Positions 32,840 to 41,947 are shown, counted from the first letter of the stretch. The stretch: DNA of 64,000 nucleotides from Streptomyces himalayensis subsp. himalayensis (GCF_013778455.1 NZ_JACEHE010000012.1:124001-188000); one strand, 5' to 3'. The notes: generated from the letters alone by a model not told the origin. Numbers and translations are program-made.

Positions 32840-33943
32840 ATGCGGCAAATGCGACAAAAAGACAATATTTTCGGCGCTGGGCTGCGCAGCGCGAGACCGG
32901 ACGCGTCAGGGTCGCCCCAGCAGGCCGCCTGCAGGGCGAACGAGGCGAGGTCCGCCACCCTGATCTCGGGCGCCGGAAACCGCGGCAGCCGCCCGTCCTC
33001 CGCCTCCGACCAGCACCGGTACACGGCGCGTCAGGTCTGTCTCGCCGTAGCCGCCGTCGCCGTGATCGCCTCGGGCTGCGGCGACTCCGGCTCGGCCTCC
33101 GGTTCCCGCTCGGGCGCCGTCTCCCGGCCGGGCCCCGGTCCCGGCTCGGGGCCCGGCGGGGCCCAGCCCCTTCAGGCCCCTCCCGCCCGCGCCCTCGACG
33201 AGTACGCGCGGGAGCTGCGCGTCTCGCAGGCCGCCCGGGTCGCCGCCGCAAAGCGCTGGGGGCTGTCCGGGCCCCCGCTGCCCGCCCCCGCCCCGCCCTC
33301 CGTCAAGCCCGGGATCGAGACCCGAGAGGGCTTCGAGGTCACGGACGGCGAGGGCCTGCCGCCCGTCTTCACGACCGTCCCGACCAAGGACAAGGTCGTC
33401 TTCCTCACCATCGACGACGGGGCCGAGAAGGACCCGGCGCTGCTGAGGATGATGAGCGAGCTGAAGATTCCGTACACCGCCTTCCTCAGCGACTACCTGG
33501 TCAAGGAGGACTACGGCTACTTCAGGAAGATGCAGGAGCGCGGCGTCACGCTGAACAACCACACCCTCAACCACCCCTATCTACCCGGTCTCTCCTACGC
33601 CGAGCAGCGGCGTGAGATCTGCGGCATGCAGGACGTCATCGAGAAGGAGTACGGCACACGTCCCACCGTGTTCCGTCCGCCCTTCGGCAACTACAACCGG
33701 GACACGCTGCGTGCCGCCAAGTCCTGCGGCATCAAGGCCGTTCCGCTGTGGAACGCCGAGGCCTTCCCGGACCACATGGACTGGCGCGAATGGGACCGCG
33801 ACCTGCACCCCGGCGACATCATCCTCACCCACTTCCGGGGTCGGGAGGACTGGAACGGCACGATGTCCGACATGATCCGGCACGTCATGAAGGTGATCAC
33901 CGCCAAGGGATACGCGGTGGCCAGGCTGGAGGACTACCTCTGA
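32840..33943 (+). CDS. Polysaccharide deacetylase (NodB-fold), lipoprotein-like
   Basis: The 367-residue protein carries a CE4/NodB domain: metal Asp in TIDDGA (Asp192-193), HTLNH (His241, His245), RPPFGNYN and LTHFRG. It probably removes acetyl groups from a glycan outside the cell. A hydrophobic segment (66-78) ends in IASGC with Cys80, a weak lipobox, but 65 residues precede it, which is far too long for a normal signal n-region. ATG 32840 is supported by GAGAGGA nine bases upstream, and no better start was found before the hydrophobic stretch. Confidence 0.85.
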   Translation: MRQMRQKDNIFGAGLRSARPDASGSPQQAACRANEARSATLISGAGNRGSRPSSASDQHRYTARQVCLAVAAVAVIASGCGDSGSASGSRSGAVSRPGPGPGSGPGGAQPLQAPPARALDEYARELRVSQAARVAAAKRWGLSGPPLPAPAPPSVKPGIETREGFEVTDGEGLPPVFTTVPTKDKVVFLTIDDGAEKDPALLRMMSELKIPYTAFLSDYLVKEDYGYFRKMQERGVTLNNHTLNHPYLPGLSYAEQRREICGMQDVIEKEYGTRPTVFRPPFGNYNRDTLRAAKSCGIKAVPLWNAEAFPDHMDWREWDRDLHPGDIILTHFRGREDWNGTMSDMIRHVMKVITAKGYAVARLEDYL

Positions 33944-34045
33944 TGCGGGCGACACCGAACCGAGTGCGGCCGCTTCGTACGCCGTATTCGTACAACCGTC
34001 CCGTAACCAGCCCGTGCGGGCGATTCGCGGTGTTGTCTGCGCCGC

Positions 34046-34072
34046 GTTGGCACTCCGCTTGACCGAGTGCTA
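34046..34072 (+). promoter_or_regulatory. CIRCE element 1 (HrcA operator)
   Basis: TTGGCACTC-N9-GAGTGCTAA matches the CIRCE consensus TTAGCACTC-N9-GAGTGCTAA at 17 of 18 arm positions. HrcA binding here would cover the -35 region. Confidence 0.93.
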
Positions 34073-34086
34073 ATCGCGGTCATAGT
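34058..34086 (+). promoter_or_regulatory. groES-groEL1 promoter
   Basis: TTGACC (34058-34063) lies inside CIRCE 1 and CATAGT (34081-34086) follows after 17 bp, placing the start near 34093, at the edge of CIRCE 2. This is a housekeeping-type promoter under direct steric control. Confidence 0.7.
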
Positions 34087-34093
34087 CTCGGCC

Positions 34094-34120
34094 CTGGCAC
34101 TCCCCACTGGAGAGTGCCAA
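34094..34120 (+). promoter_or_regulatory. CIRCE element 2 (HrcA operator)
   Basis: CTGGCACTC-N9-GAGTGCCAA matches 15 of 18 consensus arm positions. Its arms are also self-complementary in RNA and would form the 5' end of the transcript. Confidence 0.9.
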
Positions 34121-34217
34121 TAGCGACGGGCAGGTCCGGCACCCGCGACGACGGATCGACCTGGTCGCCACCTCAGACAGTTAACCCCGTGAGATCTCCG
34201 AAGGGGGAGGTCGGATC

Positions 34218-34526
34218 GTGACGACCACCAGCTCCAAGGTTGCCATCAAGCCGCTTGAGGACCGCATCGTGGTCCAGCCGCTCGACGCCGAGCAGACCAC
34301 GGCCTCTGGCCTGGTCATCCCGGACACCGCCAAGGAGAAGCCCCAGGAGGGCGTCGTCCTGGCCGTGGGCCCGGGCCGCTTCGAGAACGGCGAGCGCCTT
34401 CCGCTCGACGTCAAGACCGGCGACATCGTGCTGTACAGCAAGTACGGCGGCACCGAGGTGAAGTACAACGGCGAGGAGTACCTCGTCCTCTCGGCTCGCG
34501 ACGTGCTCGCGATCATCGAGAAGTAA
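34218..34526 (+). CDS. groES: Co-chaperonin GroES
   Basis: GroES is the heptameric lid of the GroEL chamber. The 102 residues show IKPLEDRIVVQPLDAEQTT, the mobile-loop region TTASGLVIPDTAKEKP, and EYLVLSARDVLAIIEK. GTG 34218 has GGGGGAGG upstream. Two CIRCE elements and a promoter precede it, so it is repressed by HrcA and induced by heat. groEL1 follows after 108 bp containing a hairpin. Confidence 0.98.
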   Translation: MTTTSSKVAIKPLEDRIVVQPLDAEQTTASGLVIPDTAKEKPQEGVVLAVGPGRFENGERLPLDVKTGDIVLYSKYGGTEVKYNGEEYLVLSARDVLAIIEK

Positions 34527-34550
34527 TTCACCGCAGATTTGCTTTGTGAG

Positions 34551-34596
34551 CTGCGCCCCTGGTCACCCCGCTGAAGCCGGGCGGCGAGGGGCGCAG
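34551..34596 (+). terminator. Attenuator-like hairpin between groES and groEL1
   Basis: CTGCGCCCCT (34551-34560) pairs perfectly with AGGGGCGCAG (34587-34596) across 26 bases and is followed by TTCTTTAAA. It may end some transcripts after groES or stabilise them. Confidence 0.6.
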
Positions 34597-34634
34597 TTCT
34601 TTAAACCGAGTTCCGAGAGGGCTGAACCGCTCCC

Positions 34635-36263
<1,629 letters not shown>

Positions 36264-36275
36264 CGTCGTGCCGGC

Positions 36276-36320
36276 GCACGTCGGCTGACGAGCACGTCGG
36301 CTGACGAGCACGTCGGCTAC
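36276..36320. repeat. 16-bp tandem repeat after groEL1, nearly three copies
   Basis: GCACGTCGGCTGACGA occurs at 36276-36291 and 36292-36307, with a partial third copy from 36308. It lies between the groEL1 stop and its terminator. Confidence 0.8.
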
Positions 36321-36327
36321 GGACGAA

Positions 36328-36366
36328 GGGAAGGTCCCCGCTCCCTCAGGGAACGGGGACCTTCCC
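36328..36366. terminator. Strong terminator after groEL1, probably bidirectional
   Basis: GGGAAGGTCCCCG (36328-36340) pairs perfectly with CGGGGACCTTCCC (36354-36366), and the loop itself contains TCCCT/AGGGA. It separates groEL1 from the convergent ester cyclase-like gene. Confidence 0.85.
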
Positions 36367-36387
36367 GCGTTCAGCCGTAGGCATCTC

Positions 36388-36423
<36 letters not shown>

Positions 36424-36453
36424 CCCGTGCCGCGCAGAGTCCTTCGGCGGCCG

Positions 36454-37152
36454 CTACATCTCCAGTGCCTCCAGCTGCCCCATCAGGCCAAGCCTGTCGT
36501 ACTGCCACCAGCCCTCGACGATCTTGCCGTCCTCGCGGCACCGGTGGATGGTCGTTCCGGTCATGGTGACCTGCTTGTTGCTGGCCGGAATCCCCATGAA
36601 CTCGCCGCTGTGAGTGGCGTTCCAGGTCCAGCGGTTGCAGACTCTGTCGCCCTCCGCGAGCTGGTCGTCGATGGTGAACTCGAAATCGAACCCGCCGCGC
36701 CACATCTCTATCTCGCGGCGCATCGCGTCCATCCCGATGTTGTCCGGGTCGTTGGCCGGATCGTGGTCGTGGTAGTTCTCCGCCAGGAAGCCGTCGAGCG
36801 GCGGAAGGTCGCCCTTGACGGCGATCGTCTCGAAGAACCCTCGGCAGGTGTCCTTGTAGAGCTGCTCGTCGCGGACGATCTCCAGGTCCGTGAACGTCGG
36901 CATCTCGTCGCAGAGGGCCACCATCTCCCGGAAGACCCGGTCCGTCTCCGGGAGGTTCGAGTTCCTCATCGCGTCCTCGTACGACGGGAACTCGACGATC
37001 TCGATGAAGTGGGAGTCGTCGGACCGGTCCTTGCCGATGATGCTGTGCGAGGCGGTCCTCTTGCCCTTGGTCTGCTCGACCCATGTGTCCATGAGCCGGT
37101 TCATCTCGTCGAATCTGCTCGTCTTGCAGTCAATGAGCTGCACGAACGTCAT
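36454..37152 (-). CDS. SnoaL-like ester cyclase family protein with N-terminal ferredoxin-like domain
   Basis: The 232-residue protein seems to have two parts. The first 100 residues look like an ABM/dimeric alpha-beta barrel (VQLIDCKTSRFDEMN, then SHFIEIVEFPSYEDAM). The second (about 100-232) resembles SnoaL/NTF2 polyketide cyclases (FLAENYHDHDPANDP, DDQLAEGDRVCNRWTW, KIVEGWWQYDRLGLM). No biosynthetic cluster is nearby, so the substrate is unknown. ATG 37152 has GGGAGGCGCC upstream. It is transcribed toward the groEL1 terminator. Confidence 0.75.
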   Translation of the reverse strand: MTFVQLIDCKTSRFDEMNRLMDTWVEQTKGKRTASHSIIGKDRSDDSHFIEIVEFPSYEDAMRNSNLPETDRVFREMVALCDEMPTFTDLEIVRDEQLYKDTCRGFFETIAVKGDLPPLDGFLAENYHDHDPANDPDNIGMDAMRREIEMWRGGFDFEFTIDDQLAEGDRVCNRWTWNATHSGEFMGIPASNKQVTMTGTTIHRCREDGKIVEGWWQYDRLGLMGQLEALEM

Positions 37153-37203
37153 GGCGCCTCCCGACGTGCTCAGGCCTGGTGAGATGCATCCATTTTAGTG
37201 AAA

Positions 37204-37236
37204 AATCCCATTCCGCCGATGTGGCGGAACGGGATT
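37204..37236 (-). terminator. Intrinsic terminator of the SDR gene
   Basis: AATCCC-A-TTCCGCC (37204-37217) pairs with GGCGGAA-C-GGGATT (37223-37236). On the minus strand the stem is followed by a T-rich stretch, TTTTTCACT, as in a classical terminator, unusual in this GC-rich genome. Confidence 0.8.
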
Positions 37237-37243
37237 CGGGAGG

Positions 37244-38017
37244 TCACTGGGGTCCGTATTTCCGACCCGTCTTCGAGGAGACCCCGCCGACCAGGGACCG
37301 CGGGGCGACCTTCACCAGGCCCATCAGCGCCTTGTACCGAGGATCCGGAATCGACAGGGTCTTGCCGCGGGACAGATCGGTCAGTGCCGCGGTGACCAGC
37401 TTGTCCGCATCCAGCCACATCCACTTCGGGATGTTGTCCGTGCTCATCCCGGCACGCTCGTGGAACTCGGTCCGTACGAAGCCGGGGCACAGCGCCATCA
37501 GCCGTACGCCCGATCCGGCCAGGTCCTTCGCGGCACCCTGCGTGAACTGCACGACCCACGCCTTCGAGGCCCCGTACGTCCCGCGCGGGACGAACGCCGC
37601 CACCGAGGCGACGTTGATCACGGCTCCACGGCCGCGCTCCCGCATCGCCTCCGCCGCCGCCGACGTCAGCCGGAGCACGGCCTCGCAGTGCACCTTCAGC
37701 ATCGTCAGCTCGTCGGCCATGGAGACCTCCAGATAGCGGCCCTTGTTGCCGAAGCCCGCGTTGTTCACCAGGAGGTCGACCGGCCTCTTGCGGTCCGAGA
37801 GGCGTGCGGTGACCGCCTCGATGCCGTCCTCCGTCGCGAGGTCCGCCGTCAGCACCTCCGCCTCGATGCCGTGCCGGTCGTGCAGCTCGGTGGCCTGCTC
37901 GCGCAGCCGCTTGGTGTCGCGGGCCACCAGGACCAGGTCGCGACCGTCTGCGGCGAGGCGCCGCGCGAAGGCGGCGCCGATGCCCGCCGTGGATCCCGTA
38001 ATCAGAGCCGTTGTCAT
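37244..38017 (-). CDS. Short-chain dehydrogenase/reductase
   Basis: This 257-residue SDR has the NAD(P) motif TGSTAGIGAAFARRLA (residues 7-22), DLLVNNAGFG near 87, a catalytic Ser in INVASVAAFVP and the YGASK pair (Tyr and Lys near 149-153). It is of the classical type with NADP preference suggested by the ARDTKRL segment. The substrate is unknown. ATG 38017 starts MTTALITG. It is divergent from the LysR gene 284 bp away, so LysR control is possible. Confidence 0.88.
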   Translation of the reverse strand: MTTALITGSTAGIGAAFARRLAADGRDLVLVARDTKRLREQATELHDRHGIEAEVLTADLATEDGIEAVTARLSDRKRPVDLLVNNAGFGNKGRYLEVSMADELTMLKVHCEAVLRLTSAAAEAMRERGRGAVINVASVAAFVPRGTYGASKAWVVQFTQGAAKDLAGSGVRLMALCPGFVRTEFHERAGMSTDNIPKWMWLDADKLVTAALTDLSRGKTLSIPDPRYKALMGLVKVAPRSLVGGVSSKTGRKYGPQ

Positions 38018-38110
38018 GGATCAAGGCTAGTCAACTGCCCGTTTCCGGGGCGCGGCCAGTCCACCCGCCCAGCCGGATGGCGGGGTATCGGCCGTACGGG
38101 TGACAGGCCG

Positions 38111-38257
38111 TCAGGAGCGGTACGTCGCCACGTAGTCGCGGGCGTCCCTGGGCGCCCCGGCGTGCAGCCCCTCCGCTGCCGCAAGCAGCCGCGGCAGCAG
38201 CTCCCGCTCACCGCAGCGCCAGGTACAACGCCAGGCAGTCGGTCGCCAAAGGGTCCA
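38111..38257 (-). pseudogene. Frameshifted remnant of an unknown gene
   Basis: On the minus strand the spacer between SDR and LysR translates as protein-like sequence in two frames. One reads ATDCLALYLALR and then stops. The next frame continues GERELLPRLLAAAEGLHAG and APRDARDYVATYRS, ending at TGA 38113-38111. The join suggests one indel and loss of the 5' end. Parent gene not recognised; it may also be a chance pattern in GC-rich DNA. Confidence 0.4.
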
Positions 38258-38289
38258 CTCACTATTAGCCGCTGTATCCAAGACTCGCT

Positions 38290-38295
38290 TATGCT
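38290..38295 (+). promoter_or_regulatory. -10 element of a probable leaderless lysR-type transcript
   Basis: TATGCT lies six bases before GTG 38302 and no ribosome site is seen. Confidence 0.4.
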
Positions 38296-38301
38296 CGAAC
38301 C

Positions 38302-39198
38302 GTGATCGAGGCCCGTCATCTCCGTGTCCTGCGTGCCGTGGCCACCACGGGTTCCTTCTCGGCGGCGGCCCGCGAACTCGGCTGCACCCAGCCCGCGGTC
38401 AGCCAGCAGATGAAGGCCCTCGAAGCCACCACCGGCACGCCGCTGCTGATCCGCACGGGCCGCGAGATGCGTCTCACCCAGGCAGGCGAGGCGCTGGTCC
38501 GGCACGCCACGACCATCCTCGCCGGGCTCACCGCGGCCGAGGAGGAGATCGCCGCCATCGCGGGCCTGCGGGCCGGCCGGGTCCGGCTCGTCTCCTTTCC
38601 CAGCGGCAGCTCCACGCTCGTTCCCTCGGCGCTGGCCGCGCTGCGCGCCGCGCACCCCGGCACCCGTGTCTCGCTGGTGGAGGCCGAGCCGCCGCGCTCG
38701 GTCGAGATGCTCCGCGAGGGCGACTGCGATGTGACGCTGGCCTTCCGCTACGAGGGCGCTCCGGGCGCCGAGGAGTGGGACGACCTGGTGGTGCGCCCCC
38801 TGCTCGCCGACCGGCTCGTCTGTCTCGTCCCCGAGGGGCACCGGCTCGCCGGGACGGAGTCGCTCGCCATCGGGGAGCTCGCCGACGAGCCGTGGATCGC
38901 GGGCTGCCCGCGCTGTCGGCGGCAGCTGGTCGAGGTCTGCGAGAGCGCGGGATTCGCGCCGCGGATCGATTTCGCCACCGACGACTATCCGGCGGTGGTC
39001 GGGCTGGTCCGGGCAGGTCTTGGCGTGGCGGTCCTGCCTGAGCTCGCACTGGAGTCCGTACGCCCGAAGGGGGTGCGCGCGGTGGCGGTCGAGCCTCCGG
39101 TGCAGCGGGAGATCGTGGCGCTCACGCTGCCGGATCTGGCACAGGTTCCGGCGGTGGCGGCGACGCTCGATCATCTGGCTCGGGCCGCGACGCGTTAG
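38302..39198 (+). CDS. LysR family transcriptional regulator
   Basis: The 298-residue protein has the LysR winged helix-turn-helix at residues 1-60 (LRVLRAVATTGSFSAAARELG, QPAVSQQMKALEATTG) and a two-lobed effector domain from about 90 (RVRLVSFPSGSSTLVPSALA). A CPRCRRQLVEVCESAG segment near 205 includes two cysteines two residues apart. The ligand is unknown. It is divergent from the SDR gene, a common arrangement for a LysR target. GTG 38302 appears leaderless. A 22-bp minisatellite starts 18 bp after its stop. Confidence 0.9.
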   Translation: MIEARHLRVLRAVATTGSFSAAARELGCTQPAVSQQMKALEATTGTPLLIRTGREMRLTQAGEALVRHATTILAGLTAAEEEIAAIAGLRAGRVRLVSFPSGSSTLVPSALAALRAAHPGTRVSLVEAEPPRSVEMLREGDCDVTLAFRYEGAPGAEEWDDLVVRPLLADRLVCLVPEGHRLAGTESLAIGELADEPWIAGCPRCRRQLVEVCESAGFAPRIDFATDDYPAVVGLVRAGLGVAVLPELALESVRPKGVRAVAVEPPVQREIVALTLPDLAQVPAVAATLDHLARAATR

Positions 39199-39216
39199 GG
39201 CGCGAAGGCCGCCGGG

Positions 39217-39458
39217 AAGCGGTACGAGCAGCGTGCGGAAGCCGGACGGGCAAGCGCCGGGAGTCGGACGGGCAAGCGCCGGGAGTCGGACGGGCGGCGC
39301 GGGGAAGCCGGACGCGCAAGCGCCAGGAGTCGGACGGGCGGCGCGGGGAAGCCGTACGAGCAGCGTGCGGAAGCCGTACTAGCAGCGCGGGGAAGCCGTA
39401 CTAGCAGCGCGGGGAAGCCGTACGAGCAGCGCGGGGAAGCCGGACAGGGAACAGCCGG
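39217..39458. repeat. 22-bp tandem repeat, ten full copies plus one degenerate
   Basis: Units of exactly 22 bp start at 39217 and every 22 bp to 39436. The commonest form is AAGCCGTACGAGCAGCGCGG plus GG, with GGACGGGCAAGCGC variants; a degenerate eleventh unit ends near 39458. There are no spacers, so it is not a CRISPR array. It fills the gene-free stretch between the LysR stop (39198) and the whiD stop (39548); the rest (39459-39547) shows nothing I can name. Confidence 0.9.
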
Positions 39459-39547
39459 ACCGGAAACAGAACAGGCACGCATGCGCGTGCCCCACGCAGG
39501 AACCCCTCCTGCCGAATCGATCCTTCAGTTGGCTGCTGCGCTGAGCG

Positions 39548-39883
39548 TCAGCTGTCGTCGATGCCGCCGATGCCGCCGCCCGTCGTGGAAGCCGAGACCA
39601 GCCGGTTGCGAGCGCGCCCCATGAGCTCCTCGCGTTCGTCCTCGGTCAGCCCGCCCCACACGCCGTAGGGCTCGCGCACCGCCAGGGCGTGGGCGGCGCA
39701 CTGGGCCCGTACCGGGCATCGCATGCAGACCTCTTTGGCCGAGTTCTCGCGGGCACTCCGTGCCGCGCCCCGCTCGCCCTCCGGGTGGAAGAAGAGCGAG
39801 CTGTCGACTCCGCGGCAGGCCGCGAGCAACTGCCAGTCCCACAGATCTGCGTTCGGTCCGGGAAGGCGGGAGAAATCTGCCAT
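39548..39883 (-). CDS. whiD: WhiB-family iron-sulfur regulator WhiD
   Basis: WhiD is a 111-residue WhiB-like protein with a 4Fe-4S cluster that binds the principal sigma factor and is needed for spore maturation. Cluster ligands are Cys23, Cys53, Cys56 and Cys62, followed by the GVWGGLTEDERE turn and the basic ARNRL segment. The sequence from MADFSRLPGPNADLWDWQLL matches WhiD as I remember it, and the bldM neighbour supports this. ATG 39883 is used although the frame extends further upstream. Its C-terminal tail (STTGGGIGGIDDS) is the variable part. Confidence 0.93.
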   Translation of the reverse strand: MADFSRLPGPNADLWDWQLLAACRGVDSSLFFHPEGERGAARSARENSAKEVCMRCPVRAQCAAHALAVREPYGVWGGLTEDEREELMGRARNRLVSASTTGGGIGGIDDS

Positions 39884-40111
39884 CGCTTGTCCCCTTGTAG
39901 CCGTTCTGGCGCGGACAGTGCCCACGACCGTACATCTACTGTCTAAGGAGATGAAAATATGACTCTTTGCGAATCTAGTCGCAGACACCAGGAAATGGAA
40001 AGAAAAGGGGCCTGAATGGGGCATAAGGGTCGTCGGAACAGCGAGCAGTGACCGCGCGACCTGCGGTGTGTCCGTACCCTCACGTAGAGTGCCGAAGGTG
40101 GCTGACCGACC
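39884..40111. other. whiD-bldM divergent control region
   Basis: This part of the 389-bp spacer holds no gene. It includes an AT-richer patch (about 39940-40010, for example GATGAAAATATGACTC), probably containing whiD promoter elements reading leftward. I could not assign exact boxes for it. Confidence 0.5.
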
Positions 40112-40139
40112 CGTAACTCTTTCGAGTGACCATCGTTGA
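40112..40139 (+). promoter_or_regulatory. bldM promoter of sigma-BldN type
   Basis: CGTAAC (40112-40117), 16 bp, CGTTGA (40134-40139) matches exactly the sigma-BldN recognition sequence I know from bldMp1 of S. coelicolor. The expected start near 40146 leaves a leader of about 125 nt before bldM. Confidence 0.85.
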
Positions 40140-40243
40140 GTCTGCGGAAGCGGTTGAAGGAACAAGCGCTCGGGCAGACGGCAGTCGTCGTCGGCGAGTG
40201 TCGACCGCACAGGTGACGATCCGTAACAGCCTGGAGGTTCAAG

Positions 40244-40276
40244 GTGACGCGCATCAGCTGCGGAGGGCGGCCATGA
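40244..40276 (+). CDS. Possible 10-codon leader ORF upstream of bldM
   Basis: GTG 40244 is preceded by GGAGG (40233-40237) with six bases spacing and reads VTRISCGGRP. Its TGA stop (40274-40276) overlaps the bldM ATG (40273-40275), so bldM translation could be coupled to it. The ribosome site of bldM lies inside this ORF. It is seen in sequence only; expression is inferred. Confidence 0.4.
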   Translation: MTRISCGGRP

Positions 40277-40884
40277 CATCCGTCCTCGTCTGCGACGACT
40301 CCCCGCTTGCCCGAGAAGCGCTCCGACGCGCGGTCGCGACCGTGCCCGGTGTCGAGCGTGTGACGACAGCGGCCAACGGCGAGGAAGTCCTCCGCCGCTG
40401 GGGGGCCGACCGCTCGGACCTGATTCTGATGGACGTACGCATGCCCGGTCTGGGGGGCGTGGAGACCGTCCGGCGGCTGCTCTCCGCCGACCCGGGTGCC
40501 CGGATCATCATGCTCACCGTCGCCGAGGACCTGGACGGTGTCGCGCTCGCCGTCGCCGCAGGTGCCCGCGGCTATCTGCACAAGGACGCCTCGCGCGCCG
40601 AACTGCGTGCCACCGTGACGCAGGCACTCGCCGACCCGACCTGGCGCCTCGCACCGCGGCGGCTGCGCTCCGCCGAGATGGGGGCGGCGCCGACGCTCAC
40701 CGCACGTGAGATCCAGGTCCTCGAGGGCATGAGCCACGGCCGGTCGAACGCCGAGATCGGCAGGGAGCTCTTCCTCTCCGAGGACACCGTCAAGACGCAC
40801 GCCCGGCGGCTTTTCAAGAAGCTCGGCGCCTCGGACCGGGCGCACGCGGTGGCGCTCGGTTTCCGCTGGGGCCTGGTCCGTTAG
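40273..40884 (+). CDS. bldM: Response regulator BldM
   Basis: BldM is an orphan NarL/FixJ-type regulator needed for aerial hyphae and, with WhiI, for sporulation genes. The receiver domain has Asp8, Asp9 and Asp54 (LILMDVRMPGLGG) and Lys in GYLHKDAS. The LuxR-type helix-turn-helix (about 140-200) has LTAREIQVLEGMSHGRSNAE and DTVKTHARRLFKKL. ATG 40273 with GGAGGG gives the known 203-residue protein; the frame is open further upstream but that part is not protein-like. The sigma-BldN promoter precedes it. Confidence 0.95.
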   Translation: MTSVLVCDDSPLAREALRRAVATVPGVERVTTAANGEEVLRRWGADRSDLILMDVRMPGLGGVETVRRLLSADPGARIIMLTVAEDLDGVALAVAAGARGYLHKDASRAELRATVTQALADPTWRLAPRRLRSAEMGAAPTLTAREIQVLEGMSHGRSNAEIGRELFLSEDTVKTHARRLFKKLGASDRAHAVALGFRWGLVR

Positions 40885-40990
40885 GTGTGCCGCCGCGGGG
40901 GTACGGCGATCCCCGCCCGCCGTACGGTGGGCGGGGCGGCGAATGCCCGCTTCCGCCCACCACGACAGCGGCCGATGTCCCCGCCGCGAT

Positions 40991-41031
40991 GGGGGTACCT
41001 CCCGCTCGAGCGAAGCCGAGAGTGGGGGAGG
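40991..41031. repeat. REP-like palindromic element, copy C
   Basis: GGGGGTACCTCCCGCTC (40991-41007) and GAGAGTGGGGGAGG (41018-41031) are imperfect inverted arms around a short GAGCGAAGCC loop. It looks like a dispersed Streptomyces palindrome and may terminate bldM transcripts or space it from shbA. Confidence 0.65.
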
Positions 41032-41120
41032 CTGGTGTCGCTTCGCGGCCGATGCCGCATCCTTGAGGTGTGGAGTTCCTCGGGGACAAGTCGGTCGAGC
41101 GGAAGGGGAGGGCGCAGGAG

Positions 41121-41786
41121 ATGAGTTCCGGCGCACCTGCTCATAACGCTTCGGTGCACAACTACGGACGTGGTGCCACGGAGCGGTCAGCCCCAAGGCA
41201 CCATGGACCGATGCGCGAGGACGGGACGACGGTGATCGGTGCGCTCGTCCATCGTGCCGTCGAGGGTGATGAGCAGGCCACGCATGACCTGCTCGCCCAT
41301 GTTCACCCCCTCGCCCTTCGCTACTGCCGTACGCGGCTGTCCCGGCTGCCGGGTGATGCCCGCCACTTCGTGGAGGACCTGGCGCAGGAGGTGTGCGTCG
41401 CGGTGCTGCTGGCACTGCCGCGCTACAAGGACACGGGGCGCCCCTTCGAGGCCTTCGTCTTCGCCATCGCCGCGCACAAGGTCGCCGACCTGCAGCGCGC
41501 CGCCATGCGCCACCCGGGGTCCACGGCGGTGCCGTCGGACGAGATGCCCGAGCGGCCCGACGACTCACTCGGCCCGGAGGAACGGGCCGTGCTGAGCAGC
41601 GATGCCGAGTGGGCGAAGAAACTCCTCGCGAACCTTCCGGAGAACCAGCGGGAGCTGCTGCTCCTCAGGATCGCCGTCGGGCTCACGGCCGAGGAGACGG
41701 GCCAGATGCTGGGGATGTCGCCGGGGGCTGTGCGGGTGGCGCAGCATCGGGCGCTGAGCCGGCTGAGGGCGTTGGCCGAGCAGTAG
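41121..41786 (+). CDS. shbA: Sigma factor ShbA
   Basis: ShbA is a small sigma-70 family factor reported to drive transcription of hrdB, the principal sigma gene, in streptomycetes. The core has region 2 (FVEDLAQEVCVAVLLALPRY and RPFEAFVFAIAAHKVADLQR) and region 4 (LLANLPENQRELLLLRI, then LTAEETGQMLGMSPGAVRVAQ). ATG 41121 has GGGGAGGG eight bases upstream and gives 221 residues; ATG 41211 (MREDGTT) would give 191 and begins near the conserved part, so the start is uncertain. The place next to whiD, bldM and guaB supports the name. Confidence 0.85.
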   Translation: MSSGAPAHNASVHNYGRGATERSAPRHHGPMREDGTTVIGALVHRAVEGDEQATHDLLAHVHPLALRYCRTRLSRLPGDARHFVEDLAQEVCVAVLLALPRYKDTGRPFEAFVFAIAAHKVADLQRAAMRHPGSTAVPSDEMPERPDDSLGPEERAVLSSDAEWAKKLLANLPENQRELLLLRIAVGLTAEETGQMLGMSPGAVRVAQHRALSRLRALAEQ

Positions 41787-41947
41787 ATACGGCTTGGGGC
41801 CCTGAGGGCCGGTCGGATCAAAACCGCAGGCCGCCGTCACGTACGAACGTACAAAGCTACCTGGCGATCTTGTTCGTGGAATGAGACGCCTCCAGATCCC
41901 GTTAGCATGGACATCCGCACCGATCAAGGCCATTTGGAGAAGGTGTC

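Noticed and set aside
39217..39458. Possible CRISPR array
   Set aside because: Units are contiguous with no unique spacers and no cas genes are present.
41870..41908. TTGTTC and TAGCAT as a guaB promoter
   Set aside because: The spacing is about 27 bp, too long for a working pair.
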